The notes: a model not told the origin generated them from the letters alone. Counted from the first letter of the stretch, positions 9,719 to 21,558 are shown. The stretch is 64,000 bases of DNA from Pectinophora gossypiella (GCF_024362695.1 NC_065415.1:7605438-7669437); one strand, 5' to 3'. Numbers and translations: made by a program.

Positions 9719-11626
9719 ATGCAAGATACAAGTATTTTCAAATTCAAATATTTAGTGCCACTTTATTCAAGCTTATTGATTGTGTTATTTGCTGGCTTCG
9801 TATCTTCGGGAGGTATGGTTATATGTTAAACTATTTGATGTCGTCTATGTTTCCCATACTTACCTCTTTATATCGAATGTGTGACTAATTTAATATCTTA
9901 TTGCGCGATTACAATGTTCTGAAGACTAGTGTACAGTGTGATTTTATATATTACAGAATATTTATCATTTTTTCAGCCAATGATTTACATTTTAACGATG
10001 GGGCTTCTACAGCGGATATTATTGCGGGAGATGTTTTTTTTGAAATTTTGGATCCTCCCGAGCTTAGTTACTCTTTTCGTGTAAGGCCAGCTAAAGACTT
10101 TGGTGCAGTATTTGTAAGTAACTTCTATTCAGTTTTCTGTAATATGTTTATGCACTCTATTGGTTTTATGGTTGAGGTGATATGTTAAAAACAACTTACT
10201 AGGATTACTAGTAGCAATGTGTACTTATTGTACTAAGATATTTGCAAATGATTATTCTTTTATTATGTGCATGACTGTTTGGGCTGTCTTCTTGATTAAT
10301 CTTGTATAAGTAATTAAACCTCCATTGGGAGACATAGAGATGGCAGTTGTTTATTGTCTTTTTGTGTATTAACAGGTAATAAAATAAATACAATTTACAA
10401 TTTCAGAATGACAGTATGCGGTTTGACAAAGCAAGATTAGTCCCAACAGTTCCACTGCACAGTTGCACAGATATTCAGAATCAAGAAGACTTGTTAGGGC
10501 ACATTGCATTATCTGAAAGAGGGTAAGATTTTTTGCTGTGTTTGTCAAGAGTTCTGGAAATTCTAACAACATAATTTTTATATGCCTTGCAGAAAGTCAA
10601 AACAAGCCAATGATGACTAGTATTATAGAAGTATTAGTATATAGGTGAATATAATATTATTAGTGTTTTTTATGTTAATGTATTTAGGTATGTGCCAGAA
10701 AGTGTATAAAATAGTTTTTTTTTGTAATTTAATGTTGCACCCCGGACATTTAAGTCCTCATTTTACACAGACACTTTGACATTTTCATACACCAGACGCT
10801 GGTGGGGAGAGGAGAGTTGCCATTCTATACATAGTATTATTCCTTATTCTATGTTAATGTAGATGTTTTCTCCTTCCAGGGAGTGTTCGTTCGTGTTTAA
10901 AACTGCAAAAGCCCAGCAGGCTGGTGCTAGAGCTGTGATCATCACAGAATCCATAGACAAATGGGAAGATGCTCTCGACCACCTTATAGAGATGGTTGAT
11001 GATAAGTAAGTTGCTTTTGTGTATAAGTAAACAATTTTTTTATTGATTTTCACCATTGTTTCTTCTGATAATTTCATATTTTAAAGGCTGTAAACATGTC
11101 TCTAATGAAGCCACATTACTGTCTTTACCTTCACCTGTTTGTTTACCTAATTATCATATTTAAATTCAAATCTGAGGAATTTTACTTTGTCATACTAGAT
11201 TGCATTGAATCAATGTCTGTCAAGTAAATGCAGTTTATTGAATGGCAATGGTTTTAGATTGTATAAATTTTCTTAAAATAATATATCATTTTGTTTTGTT
11301 ATGTTAAATTAGTATATGTAAATTATTTATGTTATATACATTTTATGAAGTTTACCATGCATCATAACAATTAAGGTGACTCCCTTGTTATTATAAAAAT
11401 ATTATATTACTATGTTTTATCATTGATCTCACTATTATATTGTATTCCTTTCAGGATGGAAGTGGATGTTAATATACCAGCAGGTTTCCTACTCGGGCGA
11501 AGCGGAGCCACGATTCTGCGCACTTTAAGAAGATTACATAGAAGATACGCAATTATCAACCTACCAGTCAACATGACCCATGTGCCTATTAATAAAATGA
11601 ATCAGCCGCCTTGGATTGCTTGGTAA
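9719..11626 (+). CDS. PRADC1: PRADC1 homologue, protease-associated domain secretory protein
   Basis: Five exons join in phase: 9719-9812, 9977-10113, 10407-10522, 10880-11005 and 11455-11626, each intron GT-AG (donors GTATGG, GTAAGT, GTAAGA, GTAAGT). The product is 214 residues. Residues 1-30 are a signal peptide (hydrophobic core LVPLYSSLLIVLFAGFV). YSFRVRPAKDFGAVF (about 63-77) opens the protease-associated (PA) domain, which continues through HIALSERGECSFVFKTAKAQ and GARAVIITES (about 109-140) and IPAGFLLGRSGATIL. An N-glycosylation site N197-M-T and the C-terminal QPPWIAW (208-214) match the ending typical of animal PRADC1. The family is a small, non-enzymatic, secreted or secretory-pathway glycoprotein of uncertain role; human PRADC1 is slightly shorter. 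The chosen ATG is the one giving the signal peptide. No other gene is adjacent. The promoter is unusually cramped because a transposon block ends 93 bp before the ATG. Confidence 0.93.
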
Positions 11627-11735
11627 TGTGATAAAATTCTAGTTGTTTACATTGTAAAGGTCAAATTGGGTATTCATTATCAACTTTTTTACTGTGCAAT
11701 GATTTTGACAAATTTTATGAAATGAACTGCACTTA

Positions 11736-11741
11736 AATAAA
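11736..11741 (+). terminator. Poly(A) signal of PRADC1
   Basis: AATAAA lies 110 bp after the stop codon; it is the first such signal downstream of it in a plausible position. Confidence 0.5.
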
Positions 11742-12024
11742 ATAGAGGACTAGTGATCACCATAGTAGATTGTGTATCCCATTATTTAGTAATTTTTAAA
11801 TAAACTAGATGTCTCTAGTTGTATTTAAACATTATCAATATCTTCTATTGTGTATTCTTCAATAAAAGAAGAATATTATTATGCATACTGCAGGTGAGAT
11901 GGCAATGACATGTGTTCGGAAATAGTTGATTTTGTTAGCTGCAGCTCTTTATTATATAAAAAAACTTAGATGGCGTTGCAAAGTATCATATTGGTGCTAA
12001 TTCCTGTAAATACCATCTAATTTT

Positions 12025-12360
12025 ATTTTAAGTTATATCTGTCATTTTCTTATCCGCCGAAAAGGAAAGGGACGGGTTATTGACAAGCATAAAATTTATG
12101 GAACACACGTCAATTTTAAGCACAAATCTAAACCAACCGTCTAAAAATTTTACATCCGCCAATAACCCGACACAGTTAGGTAGACAGCACGTCAAACGGA
12201 TTGCATACCAGCGACGTACCTTTTGATTCGCCCGGGTTATTCATTCATTTACTCATTCTTTAAATCCCTCTGGAACAAATGCGACACGTAAGTGGAAATA
12301 CGTTTCTTTTATTCTTTCCGGGTTATGCGTCGCAGTATGGCGATTGACTAAGTCCTCTAG
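12025..12360. repeat. Dispersed MITE-like repeat
   Basis: A block beginning TTTATTTTAAGTTATATCTG, then CATTTTCTTATCCGCCGAAA, is shared with 34018-34190, where the copy is shorter. It has no coding capacity. Internal GGGTTATT segments suggest a MITE; ends and target duplication could not be fixed. Confidence 0.5.
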
Positions 12361-12644
12361 TATAGTTCGTCCATGGAATTACTCATAAATACCTTGTTAC
12401 CGAGTGTTGGCTCTCAGGCCGCCTCAGTAGTTAATGCAGCAAATCTACAAAAGTCACGTAAAAAATGCCCTATATTTAGGTTGAGGTCCAAAGAAACAGA
12501 GGTGAGGTTAGACATTGCCTATTAGAGTGTTCAGCAATTGATTACGGTTTAGATGATTATCTAATTTCTTCGTTCATCGAGAATTCCTTGTAATGACTTC
12601 AGAAATACTTTATTTTGCCTGACTAATTATTTTATTCTACTTCA

Positions 12645-12770
12645 TAACTAACATAACATAACAAATACTTTATCGCACACACAGGAAATACAAGATTCAA
12701 AAACAAAAGATAAATAAAAAGTACAATAGGTGACCTTATTGTTAAACAGCAATCTCACCTAGGCAACATT
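12645..12770 (-). repeat. LINE 3'-tail fragment, minus strand
   Basis: Read on the minus strand this ends GTGTGCGATAAAGTATTTGT followed by TATGTTATGTT, with GATTGCTGTTTAACAATAAG upstream, the recognisable 3' UTR of a common lepidopteran LINE family. A plus-strand copy is at 32411-32520. Confidence 0.55.
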
Positions 12771-14170
12771 TGAGTAGAGGAGACTGACTATTCTTTATGT
12801 TAAAAGACTTAATCACTAAGGTAACTAAGAGTTATATTTAATAGGGACGTTTACTATGTTCCGCCACACTTCCGCGATTTGGTTGTGAGGAAAGTTGCAA
12901 TATATTGAGCATGTTGCGCAATTTATTGCCGGCAAATGTTGCTTAATGAATACCCGGTTTTAATAACACGTGATTGATAATGATAAGAATGAAAGAAGCT
13001 TTGGGTTTTGTTGGCCAAATTCGTATACAATTAGTGGGTACATTTTAGAACTATTTATGTCTTTAGTGGACTCAGGAATGAACAAACCGAACATATTATG
13101 GGTTTTATTGTATCGGAAAATAACTGGAAAAAAGAAATGTGATTATCATTTCTATGTTATATAGTTAATATTTTTCACTGATGCAGCTGTAAATTAATGA
13201 AATTATCATTCTTTCTGAAAAAAAGTATTACAATACTATCTTCTTGGAAGCCGAATAATGAAGATTAGTGTCATATTGTTTTTTTTAACAAACTAACATA
13301 ATATATCTTCACGCCTGTATCCCCGTAAGGGTAAGCAGAGGTGTATAGTCGTTCTTTTAAAAAATATAATGCCACAGAAAAATTACTAGTATACCTATAC
13401 TTGTGTTGCCAATTAAAATCCTTTTTCCTGAAACCTGCACATTTTTACTTTTGTCGAGCTGTAAAATTTACAACATAACATCACGCCTGTAACCCCAAAG
13501 GGGTAGGCAGAGGTGTATAGTACTATATACACCCAATCCTCGCCAGCTATGTTTAAGTCCCATTTAACCTCGTAAAGCCGAGGTTTCCAGACACAATAGT
13601 AAAACAATGGAGTTTGGATTTTAAAAGGACTCGGCGTTACGACTTTAATACGGACCAATGATAATATAGTTGAAAATATTAAGGATCACATACAACTGTA
13701 TCCGTTTATCCTGTGATTTATATTTTGTTGCCTACTGTACTTGTTGTAGGACTATTCGCAGGGAAGTATCGTACATTTTATCAAAGCAAAATTAGGGCAA
13801 AATGCATGATATTTATAAGTACCAATTTTTAAAAAGATAGGCGTGCGATCTTTGTAGAATCATGGTGTTATATTATTGTCAGGATGTTGTTAACACAGCC
13901 TGATAAACAGTTCTAAGTAAGTACAAATAATTTTGTTGTTTGTTATTTTTTTTAAGCTACCATGTTGCCAAATACTTGATGTGTTTTGTATGTTTTATTT
14001 CACACTTCGTTGTAGAACAAGTGACCAGTGAGAATTTGATTTATTTTTAGAAGCTTTCCAGTTGGTGATAATAACTTGAAATTGTAGTATGATTTGTGTC
14101 TAGGCTCCGTTGAATATAGGTTGATGGATTTGACAGCTGTCAGAACAATACATTTTCCTGTTTTGTCTCT

Positions 14171-14197
14171 CTTCCGCACTTGACTTTAGTGCGGAAG
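14171..14197. repeat. 10-bp perfect hairpin
   Basis: CTTCCGCACT (14171-14180) pairs with AGTGCGGAAG (14188-14197) around a 7-nt loop. A third GCACT follows at once, suggesting part of a decayed MITE. Confidence 0.5.
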
Positions 14198-14415
14198 ACC
14201 GCACTAGACTGCATACTAATACAGTCAAGACAGAAAGAGACAGAAAGATAGTTCTTTCTGTACTGCTTACAAGTTAATCAAGCCGTATTTAACGTAGTGA
14301 TTTGTTGATATTTTTCTAGGGTTTAGTTATTTTCATCTAGTCTCTAGATGTAAAATTATGATAAGGCCACAAATAGTTTAGCTGAGATTGTTCATGTCAT
14401 GTCATGAGGTGTAAC

Positions 14416-14520
14416 ATGTATAATAGAACCCTGTCGCTTTAACACATTTGACATTATTGTCTACAAACCTAATGTGACATGGTACTAAAGTGTATACATA
14501 TTAATGCTCGTGACCATGAC
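14416..14520. repeat. Dispersed repeat shared with 60195-60302
   Basis: AAGTGTATACATATTAATGC followed by TCGTGACC, and the upstream ATGTGACATGGTAC, occur in both places in the same orientation. Confidence 0.7.
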
Positions 14521-14884
14521 GATAAGAAAAAAAAACATGAATAATATTCACTGAGCTTATTTTTCAGTACTTGCCTCGGACCTAATGAGACGGCCTTAAC
14601 TTATGAAATTCTATTAAATAGTGTTGTAAATACTGTTTGTTATACCTTAAAAAAAGCATATTAGGCCTAAGGCCTACTTGGCTTAAATAGTTTTCAAAAC
14701 ATTTAAACACTGTTATTTATTGTAATTGTGAAAATATGTAAACGTAAAATATGAATCTCGTAAGATTTCACTTAAGCATGCCTGTAAAAAGTATAAGGAT
14801 CTCAGTCGCAATAAAATATGCTCCTGTAATGTTTCTTTTAATTATACTTATCTAAACTTATGTCGTATTGCGTATACATACATA

Positions 14885-15230
14885 AACTCACGCCCGCATC
14901 GCTTATGGGTGGGCAGAGGCACAAGCTATCGAAGAATCTTGCAGCTATTGTTGATACCAGGTCCTAACATGGATATTATAAACCTTATGGTGACGAGGAA
15001 TCAGATTATGGCCCATAACAATTGTCCATCATGTTAGAAAGGTGCCTGCGATGATAAGCAGCTGAACGTCTATAGCTAGTTTACACTTAGGTTAGGTGTG
15101 TATAGCCACGTGTTTACCGTCATTTTCTGATAATGATAGGAAAACAGTATTCGAGAATAACAACATTCAACAACAACAACAAAGCATCACGCCTGCATCC
15201 CCAAAGGGATAGAAGTGTATATTTAATTCC
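14885..15230. repeat. Fragments of the CACGCC...GGGCAGAGG repeat family
   Basis: Short blocks (about 14887-14935 and 15185-15225) repeat the family seen at 13311, 13482 and 36548; the longer relative at 36545-36835 is a LINE 3' end read on the minus strand, so these are probably its tails. Confidence 0.4.
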
Positions 15231-15359
15231 CATGTGGCGAACCTATTGATATTAACCGAGCACAAATCCTGGAAACCACGTGATATCATTTATATCAAGG
15301 GATAAGCTTACCTGCACTGTTTGGTTTTTGTGTTTCTTTTTGTCACGATTACGATTATA

Positions 15360-15852
15360 CAGGGTGTTAGTGACATCGTAACGAAAACTTTGAGGGATGA
15401 TTCAGGCCATAATTCAGAGTTGATATCAAGTGGAATTTTCCGTCGCAAAAGTATGGAACGGAAAATAATTTAAATAAGCTCTAAAATTTTCATGACTTCT
15501 CCGACAGGAAATTCCACTTGATATCGACTCAGAATCATGATCTGAATCATCCTCTTCAGTATTCGTTACAGGGTCACTAACACCCATACCTACTTGTATG
15601 GCTACTGTATGTACTTGTATGGGGTGTAAGTGACATCGTAACGAATACTGAGAGAGATCATTCAGCTGATTATTCTGAGTTAATATCAAGTGGAATTTTC
15701 GATCGCAAAAGTATAGAATTTAAAATAATTTAAAAAAACTAAAAAAATAACATGAATTTTGCGACGGAAAATTCCACTTGATAATATATTAACTCAGAAT
15801 CATGGTCTGAATCATCCCTCTGAGTATTCGTTACGATGTCACTAACACCCTG
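15360..15852. mobile_element. TA-flanked foldback MITE with two hairpin units
   Basis: It begins CAGGGTGTTAGTGACATCGT and ends with the inverse (ACGATGTCACTAACACCCTG), flanked by TA on both sides, as Tc1/mariner-type elements are. Inside, GATATCAAGTGGAATTTTCC and its inverse occur twice, so the 493-bp element is two tandem foldbacks joined near 15580-15620, where an internal end (CACTAACACCCATACC) meets a new start (GGGGTGTAAGTGACATCG). It has no coding capacity; the open frame at 15426-15689 is an artefact of the hairpin. Confidence 0.75.
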
Positions 15853-15999
15853 TATATCCCAATTGGGGCCAAGGTTTTTCCCAGTTTGGGGGTCAGAGAC
15901 CTTCGTTCTCTTAACCACTTCTTTTTTGTATCTCCATTATAACCATTATTTTTCTTTCGCTGTAGTTATTTGTAATAAATAAATTATTATTAACAAAAA

Positions 16000-16077
16000 G
16001 AAACTATACCCACACCTCACCGAGCTTACTATTAGACCAACGTGAACGTGATAGCCATATCGCCGTCTATAATAGTG
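16000..16077 (+). repeat. Dispersed repeat (CACCTCACCGAGCTT family)
   Basis: Shares CACACCTCACCGAGCTT, TTAGACCAACGTGA and CCGTCTATAATAG with copies at 23480-23610 (-), 41496-41637 (+), 47999-48085 (+), 49007-49131 (-) and 62386-62535 (+). Confidence 0.7.
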
Positions 16078-16078
16078 C

Positions 16079-16143
16079 TGGGCTCAGGCCTCCCCTCAAT
16101 CAACCGGAGGGGGTATGGAGCACACTCCACCACGCTGCTCTAA
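16079..16143 (-). repeat. SINE 3' fragment, minus strand
   Basis: The reverse complement contains GGAGTGTGCTCCATACCCCC and TTGAGGGGAGGCCTGAGCCCAG, the 3' half of the SINE that is complete at 53965-54300. Confidence 0.7.
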
Positions 16144-16152
16144 TGACCCCTC

Positions 16153-16643
16153 CACCAATAATATAATGAATAATAAAAATATATCAATAAGTTATATATT
16201 CTTCTGGGTTGATAAGGTTGGTAATGCACCTCATAACCTGTGTGACATCGTAACGAAAACTTTGAGGGATGATTGAGACCATGATTTTGAGTTGATATCA
16301 AGTGGAATTTTCCGTCGCAAACGTATAGAACTGAAAATAATTTATAAAATAACAAAAAAAATCATGAATTTTCTGATAGGAAATTCCACTTGATATCAAC
16401 TCAGAATCATGGTCTGAATTATCCCCCTCAGTATTCGTTCCCTTCCCTTCCCTCTTAGTGGATGATTCAGCTCATTATTCCGAGTTAATACTTATCAAGT
16501 GGAATTTTCCATCGCAAATGTATAAAAATGAAAATAATAAAAAAAAAACTAAAATAAAAATCATAAATTTTGCGACGGAGAGTTCCACTTGATATTAACT
16601 CAGAATCAACATCAGTATTCGTTACGATGTCACTAACATCCTG
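16153..16643. mobile_element. Foldback MITE relative joined to a SINE-like end
   Basis: TTGATAAGGTTGGTAATGCA is followed directly by TGTGACATCGTAACGAAAAC and two further GATATCAAGTGGAATTTTCC-type hairpins, closing with GTTACGATGTCACTAACATC. The first 290 bp are repeated at 35350-35690, so the fusion of the two repeat types is old enough to have been copied or arose in a parent element. Confidence 0.6.
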
Positions 16644-17606
16644 CCTGTATAACATTCAACTGTTAAAAAAATGAACAAGCGGTGATTGAAATCCAAAGAT
16701 GAATGTAACGAAGGTAATTATAAGGTAATCATTCCATCTTGTTGGAGACTCCCATGATGTTACACCGTCATTCTTAAGGCGACTTCTAAGACATGGGGGG
16801 AGCCCACGAAAAAAAAAACAAAATAAAATACAACATACATGCATGGAAAATTATTACAACATGCTCACGATTATTTATTCCCGGTCTTGCACTGAATGAA
16901 TACTCCTTGTAATACAAAATACCTACGACTAAAGTAGATCCCTAGCTTCTCAAGGGTCTACCATTTTGAATACCTAATATTACGTATATTTAAGGACTAA
17001 ACAAGTTAAACACAACTTTTTTATCTTTCAACCTTACAGAAATCGGTACAACTTTCAACGTTCATAGTTCTAAATGAAATAGATTTAAAAATAACTACAA
17101 ACAAATCAGAATCAAAAATGGCGCATTTGCGTGTTTTATGTTCTCGTCGAGGTATCATGCAATCCGGCTGTTATGAAATTAACGTGCAAACAATTCCACT
17201 GTTCTAGGTATCGTAGATAGCGCTGCAGCAGATACCTACCTGAATGAATTGGAATAAACTAAATTTGTTAAATCTACTTTGGAAGTGTTCGAAATAGACT
17301 GTCTGGCTTGAATGTAGGGCTTAGTCGAAAAGGTCAGACCTATTTTTATTGTAAAAACCAAAGTAGTGGTGTTGGATTATGGTTGCTGACGGAAGTCGAA
17401 ATTTCTACAACATGCGTCAGTAACGAATTTTACCCCATTGCAAAAAAGGGGTAGGAAAGTGAAGAACAAAGTGTTCATCGGCATCGGCAAAAGAAATAAT
17501 TTGGTTTTGATATTTGCATTAGTTGTTTATTGCTTAGCGGAAAGGTATGAAATCAGTGACTTATAATCTACTTAACAGCTATGATGGTAGTTATTATTAT
17601 TATTAG

Positions 17607-17652
17607 TTAGCCTGGATTGTCCCACTGCTGGGCAAAGGCATCCCCTCTGAGC
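17607..17652. repeat. SINE tail fragment
   Basis: Contains GTCCCACTGCTGGGCAAAGG, the block common to the SINE tails in this window. Confidence 0.5.
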
Positions 17653-17989
17653 TTCTTATAAATACTACTAAGTAGTTCAATTGTTTTATTATACAGGACA
17701 AGCACGGCACAAAGCCACGGGTCAAGGAAAATGGTCCAGTATTACACTCTTACACTCCCTGCTAATTGCTCATAATAGTCTACCTCTGTCGTAAAGTAGT
17801 AACTGCTCATTAGGCATTGTTAACGATACAAAATACCAAGCACCTACGTTTTAACGCACACGAGCAATACCTACCCATTTCGAGGAAAAAGAAATAGGTC
17901 TCCGTTAACTCTGCAATTAGATGGAATTAAATGTTGTATTCAAAGGGGATATTATGAAAACTAGGCTAAAGTTAAATATTTAATGCGAC

Positions 17990-18230
17990 GTACGCGTCGT
18001 AACCGCCACTATAAGCAGAGCCGCCTTGCCCCTCGTATGATGAGCTACGAGGGTGCATGCGGAATAGGCCGTTTAATTTACACAGGTCACGATTAGCTGG
18101 AACGTACCTACATTGACGCTTTGCCGCCGTGTCGTAGCGGCGCCGAGTGAATCAAACATTCAAAGCTATCGACGCTCGCCCGCCATTTTGTTGCGGAAAC
18201 ACTTTTTGGCGGGAAACGTAACTTTAACTT
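17990..18230. promoter_or_regulatory. CpG-rich patch with YY1/Pho-like and E2F-like sites
   Basis: A locally CG-rich segment in AT-rich DNA contains CGACGTACGCGTCG, CCCGCCATTTTG (18179-18190, Pho/YY1-like) and TTTGGCGGGAAA (18205-18216, the full E2F consensus). Such patches often mark promoters in insects, but no open reading frame starts nearby. It could be the first, non-coding exon or promoter of a gene lying outside the window. Confidence 0.3.
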
Positions 18231-19495
18231 TATTGTAATAGGGGAGGTATAAAAAATGAAGTTTTATAGCCATTTTTTTGTAAGTTGCGAAAGGATTGTC
18301 TGGGGGACCTAGTTTTATGAGATTGTTGATCTTCTAGGTATGTCACTCTAAACACTAGCAATAACCTAAGTTGATTAGGCGAGGTACCTACGTAGTTTAT
18401 AGCGTGGTTAAATTCTGGAGCTTAAGGTAAGTGAGTAAGTACCCAACTATAATTGCCACAACATATTTCTCCAAGGTGCTACGTGAATTCACATTGATTT
18501 AATTAATTGTTAACTGATGTAAAACAGATTTTTAGCCAGAGCTGAATACCTAGATACATACCCATGTATCTGAATAAAACCCTTATTTTGCTTATTTATT
18601 ATTAAGTTAACCAGGCACAGGCAATCAACGCCATAAAGCCTATTCGGAATAATATTCAGTAAACAAGGGTATTTCATTCGAGTATCGAGTTTTTATTGAG
18701 CGCCGAAACCATTATTTTCCATGGACAGACGTAGCTAATTGTGCATGAAATGTCACAGCAAATTTCCCTCGGAGAATATGACATTATCCTGGGTTCGTAC
18801 TTTGAGGGGAGAGAATGTCATAAAAAGACCCGACACTGCGTATTTTTATGATACTGTCACTTTTTATTTCTAGTTGTGGACAGTAATACTTATGTATGAA
18901 CCAGGGCTCAACATCCAATACACTATTTTAACTAAGTATTTTTGAAAAACACTGCTGTGATAACTACTGCTCATCAAAGGGAAAATCTCGCATCGCAGCC
19001 GCTGGAAATTATTGAGAGAACTTTTGAGTCCTTTGGGATTAGTTTACTATTTCAACATTTTGTTAAAACGCATTATTAATTTAGTTGATAACAATAGAGC
19101 AACACGGGCCTGTTGCTCTTTGTTTATAACATAATTTGTGCCACCTTGTTATAGGATCGTAGCGAGGGTCGCCGTTCGGAAAGTCGCTGTCAACCCTACA
19201 ATTCCTCATAATCTTCCCCATAGATATAACGTCGGATTTAGTAACAAAAGTCACCCAATTAAAATGCAGTCTATTCGTAATTATGTCATTTTGGGAGTCG
19301 TCCGGAAATGAGGCATTTATTTTATGACACCGTATCCTAGGGCTCATTAAGGAAACGGGACAAAGAACTTCAACCGTACCTTAAATGTGAAGTTGTTGAA
19401 TGACATTTTGAAGCAGTAGGTACCTATATATATTCTTTTTTAACAAGTAATTACCTACATAAGCACCTCATGAACGCAGCACATCATCATCTCCC
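18231..19495. other. Gene-free stretch
   Basis: No supportable gene. A hairpin AGAGCAACA/TGTTGCTCT lies at 19096-19119 and resembles that at 189-220. Confidence 0.5.
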
Positions 19496-19499
19496 TAGC

Positions 19500-19828
19500 C
19501 GACCTCCGTGGTCCAGTGGTTGAGCGTTGGGCTCACGATCCGGAGGTCCCGGGTTCGAATCCCGGTGGGGACATATCACAAAAATCACTTTGTGATCCCT
19601 AGTTTGGTTAGGACATTACAGGCTGATCACCTGATTGTCCAAAAAGTAAGATGATCCGTGCTTCGGAAGGCACGTTAAGCCGTTGGTCCCGGTTACTACT
19701 TAATGATGTAAATAAGTAGTCGTTACATGAGCCATGTCAGGGGCCTTTGGCGGCTCAATAATAACCCTGACACCAGGGTTGATGAGGTTGGTAATGTACC
19801 TCTCAATCCACACGATAGAAGAAGATCT
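19500..19828 (+). mobile_element. tRNA-derived SINE
   Basis: The head (CCTCCGTGGTCCAGTGGTTG ... GGTTCGAATCCC) has pol III A-box- and B-box-like sequences in tRNA spacing. The body continues with AAATCACTTTGTGATCCC and GGTTAGGACATTACAGGCTG, and the end with GTTGATGAGGTTGGTAATGT. Another copy is at 35032-35275 and a head relative at 53965. The repeated copies and the long non-tRNA body show it is a SINE and not a tRNA gene. Confidence 0.75.
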
Positions 19829-19832
19829 CCCG

Positions 19833-20152
19833 AGCATTATCCCGTTTTTTTCACAGGGTCCGCTTACCTAACCTGAAGATTTGACAAGGTTCGGTCTCTT
19901 ACAGAAGCGACTACCCGCGAAGGGAAAACCAGCCCAATACTGGTTTGGTCACATACATATTTTCGGGAATCTGAGTTTTCTCACGATGTTTTCCTTCACC
20001 GTTGAGCATGTGATAATCACTTATGATCCAAACATGAATTCGAAAACAAATTCTGCAATAATTGGTTTAGGCCTGCGCTGGATTCGAACCTGCGACCTCA
20101 AAGTGAGAGGCAAGCGTGCTACCTACTGGGCTACCACGGCTCCATCATGAAC
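19833..20152 (-). mobile_element. tRNA-derived SINE, second family, minus strand
   Basis: On the minus strand it starts GGAGCCGTGGTAGCCCAGTA, has a B box GGTTCGAATCC, and runs through CGGTGAAGGAAAACATCGTG and CAGCCCAAT-type sequence to a tail at about 19833. It lies tail to tail with the SINE at 19500-19828. Relatives are at 21559-21730 (+) and 41660-41880 (-, 3' part only). Confidence 0.75.
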
Positions 20153-21558
20153 GCAGCACGTAACTTATACAATACAATATACATACCTTTGCATTGGTAC
20201 TTTCCGGTAAAGGTACTCATACCTTTGTCCGCCCAGGTATAGTATAGTACAGTATCAGCAGTTGCTCTAAGTTGTCTTTTATTACTTGTGGCTTGTGGCT
20301 TGCCCACACCAATAAGGATTTTGAGCGTGAATTTATGTATGTATGTTAAGAATTTTTTTTAAAGAAAAGATTGGTAAGTACTAATAGAAAAGTGATTACA
20401 GTGATGAACACGAGTAGCTACGAGTACTACGTCTATCGACTCTAGAACATGCTAATAATTTAATTTATTTTTTATTGGAAGACCAACAAACATTCATAAG
20501 AAATATACATGATAATGGCATACCTACATGTAGAAAATTACAAGTTTCCTCCACCAATAAACGTACCCTTAATAATAATAAAATATATTTTTAACAAAGT
20601 TGCTCGATGCGTCTCTTTATTTATGTATGAACTAAGTATCATACAAGTATGAAGTGTTTATTGATTTTCTAACCCATTGCTTGCTTTCAGTCACGTAGCA
20701 ATAGCAAATGTCATCTGTTACGATTCTACAACGAGTCACGACACAGTATGCCAGCATATAAAGTAAAGTCGCATGAACGCAGAGTATTTTTACATAGATT
20801 TTATGTACTTAGGTAGATTGGAGCTTTTATCGGCGACATTCGTGTCAGAAAATATAGTTGCGTGTTCAGAGGTAAAATAAAAAAATACTGCCACAGAGTG
20901 GAAAGTATTGTTAGGGCTGTTATCAAACTAGAGCAAATGCTTTTTCCGAAGTAATATAGGTAACACAGGACAAAATTACCTTACCTAGCTTTTTTTAAAT
21001 TGAAGGTAATTTTACTTCCAGCAGCGCACCAAGCTCGAATGACATTCGTAAAGAAAAGCGTTAAGCATGTTAAATGGCACCCATAAAAAGTTTCAATGAT
21101 CCCAACTTATTATATGATGCCATTATCTACCAGGTACTTTGATAAACCTAACAAAACGCAAATGCGAGTTAGACGATGCTATAAAAAGTTACGTTTTAAT
21201 AACTTCTAAAAATTCGCTTAGTGTTTTTATACTGAATTCCATGCCACGTAATATATTTAAACCAGCATTATAAATTTAATTTTAAACTGCAATTAACTCT
21301 GCTTATTAAATTTGACCTACCCGTTTAAAAATATAATAATAATTCCACTATACATTCTTGGTACTTTTCGGTTTAATTTTCCTTACCGTGTTAATTTGTA
21401 TTTGATTAAATTTTGCTGCCTAAAAGTACGAATAGACTACACAGTTTGTTTTACGCAAATATTTTTAACTGTTTGTTTATGTAAGTAAGTTACTCATATA
21501 CTATCTATAAATCAGCTATTACTATTATTATAATGTACTTAACAATATTTTTGACCGC
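20153..21558. other. Gene-free AT-rich stretch
   Basis: I see no gene, RNA gene or clear element. Confidence 0.5.

Larger units (their letters stand above)
12771..14884. other. Gene-free stretch with short repeat fragments
   Basis: No coding region is supportable. It contains two copies of a CACGCCTGTA-CCCC-GGGTA-GCAGAGGTG fragment (about 13311-13350 and 13482-13525), a hairpin at 14171-14197 and a dispersed repeat at 14416-14520. Open frames such as 12970-13164 and the minus-strand one at 13413-13658 show no recognisable protein features. Confidence 0.5.

Noticed and set aside
15426..15689. Minus-strand frames over 15426-15689, 16140-16355, 35333-35572 and 35515-35805
   Set aside because: All fall within foldback MITE copies and share the same translated words (for example ISTQNHG, FSLRCH), so they reflect repeated DNA.
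19500..19572. True tRNA gene (also at 21559, 35032 and 53965)
   Set aside because: A- and B-box-like heads are followed by shared non-tRNA bodies and occur in several copies; the anticodon stems do not pair properly. They are SINE heads.
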